A stretch of DNA of 64,000 nucleotides, from contig JACKEQ010000003.1 in NCBI GenBank assembly GCA_020632885.1, positions 1-64,000 of the forward strand. The letters are read 5' to 3'. How positions within the stretch are numbered: the stretch's first letter is position 1; the number at the start of each line of letters is the position of its first letter. The stretch comes from Alphaproteobacteria bacterium (GTDB taxonomy: Bacteria; Myxococcota_A; UBA796; GCA-2862545). Shown in pieces: positions 26,520-33,426 of this stretch. The notes beneath the pieces were generated by a model. It worked only from the letters and a program-made list of their open reading frames with translations, made no database searches and was not told the origin of the DNA. A program made the translations under genes and the position numbers.

Positions 26520-27572
26520 TCAGAGCGCCAGCAGGCTGCTGTACGCCGCCATGAGGCCCGCCCGCCCGCTCGAGGTGGCGCTCGTGCCTCCGAGCATCCG
26601 CGAGGTCTCGGAGAGCACGTCTTCGAGGGAGACCGCGCGCACGCTGGGGTCGCGGGTGGCCGTGCCGACGCCGTCCTCGGCCTCCCAGGCCATCATGATG
26701 TCGTGCTGGCCGGACTCCAGGGCCGAGACGGCCCCCAGGGCCAGGCGTTGGGCGATGAGGCGGTCGAGGGCGCTGGGGGCCCCGCCACGCACGACGTGGC
26801 CGAGGATCGTCTCGCGGATCCCCACGCCTGGCGCGTCCTCCTCGAGGTGTCCGGCCAGGCGCTCCACCAGGCGGGCCGTGGGGATGGCTACCCCTTCTGC
26901 CTTCACGATGAGCACGCGCTTCTTGCCGCGCGCGTCCGAGAAGCTGCGCTTCAGGACCTCGCGGAGCGAGGCCACCGTGCTGTCCTCGTCGAGCTCGCCG
27001 TAGAGGATGGCGTCCGCGTCCGCCGCGATGCCCGCGCGCATGGCGAGGTAGGGCGAGGCCCGGCCCATGACCTCCACGACGAACGCGCGACGATGGGCCC
27101 GCGCGGTGTCGGAGATGCGGTCGCACGCCTCCACGATGGTGTTCACCGCCGTGTCGACGCCGATGCAGAGGTGCGTGTGGCCGATGTCGTTGTCGATGCT
27201 GCCCGGGAGCCCGACCACCTGGCAGGGACGGCCGTCCGCGAGGGCGTGAGCCCCGGTGAGGCTCCCGTTCCCCCCGATGACGACGAGCCCGTCGAGCCCG
27301 ATCTCCGCGACGCGGGTGCGGGCCTCCGCCTGCCCCTCGGGGGTCGGGAACCGCTTGCTGCGCGCCGAACCGAGGAGCGTGCCGCCGAAGCGGGAGATCC
27401 CGTCGACGTCGGTGAGCCCCAGCTCCACGGTGTTGGACGCGAGGAGGCCCTCGTAGCCGTTCCGCACGCCGAGCACGGTGTGCCCGCGGGCGATGCCCGC
27501 CTTCACGACGGCCCGGATGGCCGCGTTCATGCCGGGGGCATCGCCCCCGCTCGTCAGGACGCCGATCCTCAT
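26520..27572 (-). CDS. pfkA: 6-phosphofructokinase
   Basis: 350 residues. Phosphorylates fructose-6-phosphate in glycolysis. N-terminal MRIGVLTSGGDAPGMNAAIR, GLPGSIDNDIG with the catalytic Asp127, VVEVMGRASPYLA and RETILGHVVRGGAPSALDR are PFK-A hallmarks. The Gly in PGSIDND is the residue associated with ATP rather than pyrophosphate use. The magnesium-binding GGDGS is GGNGS here (Asn102, equivalent to E. coli Asp103), an unusual change. The ATG at 27572 overlaps the symporter stop (ATGA); the frame stays open upstream into that gene, but the family N-terminus fixes this start. Co-transcription with the AGCS symporter is likely. Confidence 0.94.
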   Translation of the reverse strand: MRIGVLTSGGDAPGMNAAIRAVVKAGIARGHTVLGVRNGYEGLLASNTVELGLTDVDGISRFGGTLLGSARSKRFPTPEGQAEARTRVAEIGLDGLVVIGGNGSLTGAHALADGRPCQVVGLPGSIDNDIGHTHLCIGVDTAVNTIVEACDRISDTARAHRRAFVVEVMGRASPYLAMRAGIAADADAILYGELDEDSTVASLREVLKRSFSDARGKKRVLIVKAEGVAIPTARLVERLAGHLEEDAPGVGIRETILGHVVRGGAPSALDRLIAQRLALGAVSALESGQHDIMMAWEAEDGVGTATRDPSVRAVSLEDVLSETSRMLGGTSATSSGRAGLMAAYSSLLAL

Positions 27573-29707
27573 GCCTGGCTCCGCGAGAAGGCCCCGGAGT
27601 GGAGCTTCTCCATGTAGGTGTCGAGGGCGGACTTCACCTTCCCGGACAGGAGGACGGCCCCGAGGATGTTCGGGAACGCCATGCCCAGGATCATGAGGTC
27701 GCTGAAGGTGAGCACGTTCTCGAGCTGGATGACGCAGCCGAGGAAGCAGCAGACCAGGAAGAGCACGCGGTACGGGAGCCGCGCGGGCTCGCCGAACAGC
27801 CAGACCGCCGAGGTCTCGCCGTAGTAGGACCAGCTCACCATCGTGGAGAACGCGAAGAGCATCGCGGCGAAGGCGAGCACGAACGGGAACCAGGGGATGA
27901 CCTCCGCGAAGGCGTCCATGGTGCCCTTGATCCCGCCACCGGAGACCGACGTGCCCGTGACGACCACGACGAGGGCCGTGATGGTGCAGACGACCAGGGT
28001 GTCGATGAAGGGCTCGAGGAGCGCCACGATGCCCTCGCGGACGGGCTCGTCGGTGGCCGCCGCGGAGTGGGCGATGGACGCCGAGCCGACCCCGGCCTCG
28101 TTGCTGAAGCTGGCGCGCTGGAAGCCCGTGGCGAGCACGCCGATCATGCCTCCGAACCCGGCTGCCGGGCTGAACGCCTGACCGACGATCTCGGCGAACG
28201 CGTGGGGCACGTTGGCGGCGTTCACCACGAGCACGAAGGCCCCGGCGATGACGTAGATCCCGCACATCGCCGGCACGACGACCCCGGCCGCCGCGCCGAT
28301 CCGCTTGATGCCACCGATGATCACGAAGCCCACGAGGATGGTCAGGAAGACACCGTAGAGCCAGGGGTAGTCCGCGAGCTGCACGTCACCGAAGCCCATG
28401 CCGACGGCCGCGACGGCCTCGAAGCTCTGGTTGGCCTGGAACATGTTCCCGCCACCGAGCGACCCGCCCACGCACATCAGCGCGAACGTGATGGCCAGGA
28501 CCTTGCCGAGCGGCCCGAGGCCCATCTCCGCGAGCCCCCTGTCGAGGTAGTACATCGGACCGCCGGAGACCGTGCCGTCCGGGCGCTTCTCCCGGTACAT
28601 CTGGCCGAGCGTGCACTCGGTGAACTTGCTCGACATGCCGAGGAGGCCCGCGACCCAGAGCCAGAACACCGCACCCGGGCCGCCGAGCGAGATGGCGATG
28701 GCCACACCGGCGATGTTCCCGAGCCCGACGGTGGCGGAGAGCGCGCTGCTCAGCGCCTGGAAGTGGCTGATCTCGCCCTCGGCGTGGTCGCCGTCGTAGC
28801 GGCCCGTGACCACGGCGAGCGCGTGGGGGAAGGCCCGGAGGTTGATGAACATCATCCGGACCGTGAAGAACACGGCGCCCAGCACGAGCCAGAGCACGAC
28901 GATGGGGAGCTTGGCCTGGTCGGTGTTCGGGAGGGGGTCGTGGGACCAGGCGACGTTGTCGTCTCTCAGGAACCACGCGTCGCCGGAGGCCGCGACGACC
29001 TCCCAGGTCTTGGCGCTCACGGGGTCGTACGCGTGCCCGCCGGGCTCCAGGGGAACGAGGGCGGCCGGGGCGGGCCCGCTGGCGGGCTCGATCTTGGCCG
29101 TGCGCCTGTCGACGGGCACCTGGAAGCCCAGAGCCGGCACGAACACCATCACCACGGGCTCTTCGGGGCCCTCGGGGTCCCAGGCGGGCACGCCCATCGC
29201 CTGCATGGGGGCGTTCTGCACCGGGAGGCGCGCCATCACGACCGGGCCGTCCGCGCCCTCCTCGGTCTGGAGGTTCACCTTCAGGCCGGCCACGTCGCGC
29301 GTGACGGGCTCGGGGAGCACGGCCCGGAGGGGGGTGTCCACGCGGACGATCGACTGGCGACCGTAGCCCTGCCCAGCCTGGAACTTCGTGACCTCGACGA
29401 GGCGGGGGCTCGCGGGGTCCAGGTCGCCCGGGACCTCCAGCTTGCCGAGCCCGCGACCGAGCTCCAGCGTGTCGTCCCAGAACACGACGTCGAAGAACAT
29501 CACGGTGGCGAGCGGGCCCACCACGACCTTCCCGAAGGCCTGATCGAGCTTGGCGAACGCGTCCGGCTCGGGCTTGGCCTGCGTGGTGGCCACAGCACCC
29601 TTCCAGGCGGCCTCCAGCTTCGCCACCTCCGGGGCCGCCGAGGCAGTGGCCCCCGAGAGCAGGACCACGGCCATCATGAACAGCTTGAACGCGCGCACCA
29701 GGTGCAT
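27569..29707 (-). CDS. AGCS-family sodium:amino acid symporter with a large N-terminal insert
   Basis: 712 residues, well above the family's usual 450-550. A signal-like helix (about 5-25) precedes a segment AFGKVVVGPLATVMFFDVVFWDD (about 57-79) that resembles the start of some AGCS proteins. Then comes an extracytoplasmic region of about 185 residues (80-265) with no family I recognise. The transporter core begins at about 267 with LPIVVLWLVLGAVFFTVRMMFINLRAF and includes HFQALSSALSATVGLGNIAGVA, GGPMYYLDRGLAE, GVLATGFQRASFSNEAGVGSASIAH and IDTLVVCTITALVVVVTG, all typical of the alanine/glycine:sodium symporters. Substrate is probably alanine, glycine or a related amino acid. GGAGG lies four bases before the ATG. 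pfkA follows by a four-base overlap. Confidence 0.9.
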   Translation of the reverse strand: MHLVRAFKLFMMAVVLLSGATASAAPEVAKLEAAWKGAVATTQAKPEPDAFAKLDQAFGKVVVGPLATVMFFDVVFWDDTLELGRGLGKLEVPGDLDPASPRLVEVTKFQAGQGYGRQSIVRVDTPLRAVLPEPVTRDVAGLKVNLQTEEGADGPVVMARLPVQNAPMQAMGVPAWDPEGPEEPVVMVFVPALGFQVPVDRRTAKIEPASGPAPAALVPLEPGGHAYDPVSAKTWEVVAASGDAWFLRDDNVAWSHDPLPNTDQAKLPIVVLWLVLGAVFFTVRMMFINLRAFPHALAVVTGRYDGDHAEGEISHFQALSSALSATVGLGNIAGVAIAISLGGPGAVFWLWVAGLLGMSSKFTECTLGQMYREKRPDGTVSGGPMYYLDRGLAEMGLGPLGKVLAITFALMCVGGSLGGGNMFQANQSFEAVAAVGMGFGDVQLADYPWLYGVFLTILVGFVIIGGIKRIGAAAGVVVPAMCGIYVIAGAFVLVVNAANVPHAFAEIVGQAFSPAAGFGGMIGVLATGFQRASFSNEAGVGSASIAHSAAATDEPVREGIVALLEPFIDTLVVCTITALVVVVTGTSVSGGGIKGTMDAFAEVIPWFPFVLAFAAMLFAFSTMVSWSYYGETSAVWLFGEPARLPYRVLFLVCCFLGCVIQLENVLTFSDLMILGMAFPNILGAVLLSGKVKSALDTYMEKLHSGAFSRSQA

Positions 29708-29749
29708 CGAACCTCCGACGGCCGCCTCTATGGGACCGCCGGGGTTGTT

Positions 29750-30685
29750 TCAACCGGGCTCGAAGCCCACCTTGCGCAGCCCGCGCTTCGTCTTGGTCCA
29801 GTCCTTCTCGACCTTCACGAACAGCTCGAGGTGCACGCGGCACTCCAGGAGGCCCATCAGCTCCTTTCGCGCGAGGGTTCCGATGCGCTTGAGCATCTCG
29901 CCCTTCTTCCCGATCACGATGCCCTTCTGGCTCGGACGCTCCACGATGACGGTGGCGTGGATCTTCACGAGGTTCTTGGACTCGCGCTCCGACTCGTCGA
30001 AGGTGAGCACCTCGACGGTGGTGGAGTAGGGGATCTCGGCCTTCGTGAGGTGGAAGATCTTCTCGCGCACGATCTCGGCGACCAGGAACCGCTCGGTGAC
30101 CTGGGTCCACTCGTCCGGTGGGAAGAGCGGCGGGTGGGCCGGCAGGGCGCGCGCGACCTCCTCCTCGAAGGCCGCCAGGTTGTCGCCCGTCAGCGCCGAG
30201 AGGGGGACCGCGGCCACGAGCGGGAGGCGTGCCGTGAACCGCTCGATGATCGGGAGCACGAGGTGCTTCGGCACCACGTCCATCTTGTTGGCCACGAGGA
30301 TCGTGGGCTTCCCGGAGGCCTGCACCACCGCGCAGATCCCCTCGAGCTCGGGGTCGAGGATCTCCACACCGTCGGCCGCGCGCTTGGCGAGCGTGGTCAC
30401 GTCGACCAACAGCGCCACCACGTCGACCTCGTCGAGGACCTGGTGGGCCACCTGGACCATGGAGCGGTTCAGCTCGGTCCACGCCTCGTGGATCCCGGGC
30501 GTGTCGACCAGGACGGCCTGGTAGGCCTCCGTGGTGTGCACGCCGGCGATCCGGTTGCGCGTGGTCTGCGGCTTGTCGCTCGTGATGGCGAGCTTGGCGC
30601 CGAGCAGACGGTTGAGCAGCGTGGACTTCCCGGCGTTCGGACGTCCCACCAGGGCGACGTAGCCGGCGCGGAACGCATCGGTCAC
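29750..30685 (-). CDS. era: GTPase Era
   Basis: 311 residues. Era binds the 3' end of 16S rRNA during 30S assembly. G1 GRPNAGKST (14-22), G2-region KPQTTRNRIAGV, G3 DTPGIHE and G4 NKMD are intact, followed by a C-terminal KH domain with VIGKKGEMLKRIGTLARKELM. Length is normal (about 300). The GTG start overlaps the stop of the radical SAM gene (GTGA). The rnc-era proximity is the classic E. coli arrangement, here with a radical SAM gene inserted between them. Confidence 0.95.
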   Translation of the reverse strand: MTDAFRAGYVALVGRPNAGKSTLLNRLLGAKLAITSDKPQTTRNRIAGVHTTEAYQAVLVDTPGIHEAWTELNRSMVQVAHQVLDEVDVVALLVDVTTLAKRAADGVEILDPELEGICAVVQASGKPTILVANKMDVVPKHLVLPIIERFTARLPLVAAVPLSALTGDNLAAFEEEVARALPAHPPLFPPDEWTQVTERFLVAEIVREKIFHLTKAEIPYSTTVEVLTFDESERESKNLVKIHATVIVERPSQKGIVIGKKGEMLKRIGTLARKELMGLLECRVHLELFVKVEKDWTKTKRGLRKVGFEPG

Positions 30686-31617
30686 GACGCCTCCAGTACG
30701 AACTCGCCCCGCTCGAGCGTGGGGTCGGGCAACACTACCACCTCCTCGAGGCCGAACTCGGCGCGCAGCGCGCGCACGTTGTCGTTGAAAGGGCCGCGCG
30801 TCCGGGTCTCGTCGACGGCGGCGCAGCGGATGGTGAGGACCCCTGCGGGACGGGCGTCCCGGAGGCGGTCGCGGAGACGGTCGAGGGTACGGCGGGCCTC
30901 GACCAGCTCCCGGAGCGACGGGTGGCGCGGACCGGCCACGGCGCGCCCGAGGCCGTCGGGCCCGGCCTGCTGCCCGACACGGATCACCTCGACCCCAGCG
31001 GGCTCGAGCAGGTCGAGCATCGCGCGCAGGGTGGTGACGGTCTGACCCAGCGTGAGGGGCTCGTAGAGGCCTTCGACGTGGGACTCCCAGAGCGCGCTGC
31101 GCTTCACCACCAGGACCGGATGCAGGCGGACGGTCTCCGTGCGACCGACGGCCAGCCTCGCGTCCTCCAGCGAGATCGCGTGGTCCTGGCCCGGCAGACC
31201 CAGCGCGAGCACGAGGCCACGACGCACGCCCGCGAGGGCCTCCAGCATGGTGATCAGCCGGGGTCCCGGGTAGCGCCGGCGCATGGCGCGCAGGCTCGGG
31301 GTGTGGAAGGTGAGCGCGTCCAGCTCGATGCCCTCGACCTTCCAGGACCGGAGACGCTCGGCGGCCGCGCGGTCCAGGAGGTCCGGACGCACGCGCACGT
31401 CGACGGGCAGGCCGGCAGCGGCCTCCAGCAGGGCGTCCGGCGGCGGCGGACCCCCGAAGAACCGCACGCGCAGGGGCCTGTCGGGGGACTCGGCGCGCAC
31501 GGCGGCCACGAGGGCCTCCACGAGCTCGGGCGTGGGCGGGGCCCCCGCGGGCGCGCACAGGCGGCAGCGCTCGCCCTCCGGGCAACAGCCCAGACGGACC
31601 GGGACGACGGCGTGCAT
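30682..31617 (-). CDS. Elp3-like radical SAM family protein with altered cluster motif
   Basis: 311 residues. It belongs to the radical SAM/Elp3-type family often found beside rnc. Visible family segments are RVRFFGGPPPPDALL, DVRVRPDLLDRA, EGIELDALTFHTPSLRAMRRRY, LVLALGLPGQ, RLHPVLVVKRSALW and the C-terminal RGPFNDNVRALRAEFGLEEVVV. The cluster loop, normally CPxxCxFC (C-X3-C-X2-C), reads CCPEGERCRLC: Cys12-X5-Cys18-X2-Cys21, with an extra Cys11. Whether it still binds a 4Fe-4S cluster is uncertain. The ATG overlaps the last base of the rnc stop and era starts inside its stop, so it is translated together with rnc and era. Substrate unknown. Confidence 0.78.
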   Translation of the reverse strand: MHAVVPVRLGCCPEGERCRLCAPAGAPPTPELVEALVAAVRAESPDRPLRVRFFGGPPPPDALLEAAAGLPVDVRVRPDLLDRAAAERLRSWKVEGIELDALTFHTPSLRAMRRRYPGPRLITMLEALAGVRRGLVLALGLPGQDHAISLEDARLAVGRTETVRLHPVLVVKRSALWESHVEGLYEPLTLGQTVTTLRAMLDLLEPAGVEVIRVGQQAGPDGLGRAVAGPRHPSLRELVEARRTLDRLRDRLRDARPAGVLTIRCAAVDETRTRGPFNDNVRALRAEFGLEEVVVLPDPTLERGEFVLEAS

Positions 31618-32315
31618 CACGGCTCCAGCGCCTCCAGGGCGGCCCGTGCGGCGGCCTTCTCGGCCTCCTTCTTGCTCCGCCCCTGCGCGCTGGCCAGGGC
31701 GCGCCGACCGTCGGCCTCGTGCACCACGACCTCCACGGTGTAGACGGGCTCGTGATCCGGCCCCGTCCTCCCGAGCGTCTCGTACACGGGCGTGGACCCG
31801 CCGTCCTGCTGCAGGACCTCCTGCAGCCGGCTCTTGGGGTCCTTCCACTGGAGATCCACCCGCCGATCGTCGAGGATCTTCAGGCGATCGCGGATCCAGT
31901 CCTGCGCGATCGCGCCGGCCTCCGCGAACCCCACCTCGGTGAAGATCGCGCCCAGCAGGGCCTCCGTGGCATCGGCGAGCACGGACTCGCGATCGCGCCC
32001 GCCGGTGTCGTGCTCGCCCACCCCGAGGCGGAGGAGCGGCCCGATCTCGAGGGACCGCGCGATCTCCGCCAGCGCGCCCGTGTTCACGAGGCGGCTCCGC
32101 AGCCGGGAGAGCTCGCCCTCGCGGGCCTTCGGGAAGCGCTTGGCCAGCATCGCGCTCGCGGCGAGCTGGAGGACGGCGTCGCCTACGAACTCCAAGCGCT
32201 CGTTGTCCTCGGTGCGCCGCTCGTTCGCGTAGGACGAGTGGGTGAGGGCCCGCACGAGGAGCTCGGGGTCGAGGAAGACGTACCCCATGCGCTGCTGGAG
32301 GGCGTCGAGGCTCAC
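31617..32315 (-). CDS. rnc: Ribonuclease III
   Basis: 232 residues, normal length. Cuts double-stranded RNA in rRNA maturation and mRNA turnover. The signature NERLEFVGDAVL (38-49) carries the catalytic Glu and Asp; the second acidic pair is in DATEALLGAIF. A C-terminal double-stranded RNA-binding domain (about 160-230) has DPKSRLQEVLQQ and GRSKKEAEKAAARAALEAL. The GTG start overlaps the mnmA stop (GTGA). Forms one coupled set mnmA-rnc-radical SAM-era. Confidence 0.96.
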   Translation of the reverse strand: MSLDALQQRMGYVFLDPELLVRALTHSSYANERRTEDNERLEFVGDAVLQLAASAMLAKRFPKAREGELSRLRSRLVNTGALAEIARSLEIGPLLRLGVGEHDTGGRDRESVLADATEALLGAIFTEVGFAEAGAIAQDWIRDRLKILDDRRVDLQWKDPKSRLQEVLQQDGGSTPVYETLGRTGPDHEPVYTVEVVVHEADGRRALASAQGRSKKEAEKAAARAALEALEP

Positions 32316-33388
32316 GAGGCCTCCGCCAGCGGCTCGCGGAGCGCCCGCCGGATCCAGCCCCCGCCGACCACGACGTCGCCGCGGTAGATCACGGCCGCCT
32401 GCCCGGGGGCGACGGCCCGCGCGGGCTCCAGGAAGCGCACGGCCGGGATCTCGCCGGGCTCGATGCGACAGGGGATCCGACGGCCCTGGTGGCGGATCCG
32501 GACGTCGAGGATCGCGTCGGGATCGGGCGCCTCGAACCAGTTCGGCGATCCGAGCAGGAGCCCGGTGTCGAGGAGATCCTCCGGCGTCGTGGTGACGTGG
32601 ACACGCCGCGTGGACGGGTCGATCCGCGACACCCAGGCCGGCCTGCCGAGGGCGACCGCGATCCCGCGCCGCTGGCCCACCGTGAAGCGCTCGTACCCCT
32701 CGTGGGTGCCGACCACCGTGCCGTGCTCGTCGACGATCTCGCCGGCCGTGAGGGCCTCGGGGCGATGCCGGCGCACGAAGCCCGCGTGATCGTCGTCCGG
32801 GATGAAGCAGATCTCCTGGCTCTCGGGCTTGCTGGCCGTGACGAGCCCGAGGCGCTCGGCGTGGGCGCGGACCTCGGGCTTGGTCATCCCACCCAGCGGG
32901 AACAGCGTGCGCTCCAGGGCCTCGGGCTTCATCGGGAACAGGAAGTACGACTGGTCCTTGCTGGCGTCGACGGCCGTGGCGAGCCGCCGGCCGCCCGGCG
33001 TGTCGACGATCCGGCAGTAGTGCCCGGTGGCGAGGTGGGACGCGCCCAGCGCCATGGCGCGCGCGAGCAGCACGCGGAACTTCAGCACGCCGTTGCACTG
33101 GATGCACGGGTTGGGCGTGCGTCCCGCGAGGTACTCGTCCGCGAGGTCGTCCATGACGGCCTTCTCGAACGCGGTCTTGAGGTTCATCACGTAGAACGGG
33201 ATGCCGAGCCGGTCGGCGACCCGCCGCGCGTCCAGCACGTCCTCGAGCCCACAGCAGCGGCCCGGCTGGCTCGCCGGGCTGTCGTGGAGCTTCATGTGCA
33301 CGCCCACGACCTCGTGACCCTGCTCGACGAGCAGGGCCGCGGTGACGGAGGAGTCCACCCCTCCGCTCATGGCGGTGACGACCTTCAT
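32312..33388 (-). CDS. mnmA: tRNA-specific 2-thiouridylase MnmA
   Basis: 358 residues. Adds sulfur to U34 of tRNA Lys, Glu and Gln, receiving persulfide sulfur that comes from a cysteine desulfurase. PP-loop SGGVDSS, GVHMKLHD, the first catalytic Cys in NPCIQCNGVLKF and the second in SQEICFIPDDD are present, followed by the GYERFTVGQRRGI segment and the C-terminal beta-barrel. First gene of a coupled set with rnc, the radical SAM gene and era. Upstream, a TATACG about eight bases before the ATG may be a -10 box of a leaderless-type promoter; no Shine-Dalgarno is present. It is separated from the upstream cytochrome gene by 38 bases. Confidence 0.96.
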   Translation of the reverse strand: MKVVTAMSGGVDSSVTAALLVEQGHEVVGVHMKLHDSPASQPGRCCGLEDVLDARRVADRLGIPFYVMNLKTAFEKAVMDDLADEYLAGRTPNPCIQCNGVLKFRVLLARAMALGASHLATGHYCRIVDTPGGRRLATAVDASKDQSYFLFPMKPEALERTLFPLGGMTKPEVRAHAERLGLVTASKPESQEICFIPDDDHAGFVRRHRPEALTAGEIVDEHGTVVGTHEGYERFTVGQRRGIAVALGRPAWVSRIDPSTRRVHVTTTPEDLLDTGLLLGSPNWFEAPDPDAILDVRIRHQGRRIPCRIEPGEIPAVRFLEPARAVAPGQAAVIYRGDVVVGGGWIRRALREPLAEAS

Positions 33389-33426
33389 GGGCCCCCCGTA
33401 TACCCGGACGGCCCGCGGGCCCACCG

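Noticed and set aside
27599..31045. 1148-codon open frame on the plus strand.
   Set aside because: Antisense to the AGCS symporter, era and the radical SAM gene; low-complexity His/Glu/Asp-rich product with no motif.
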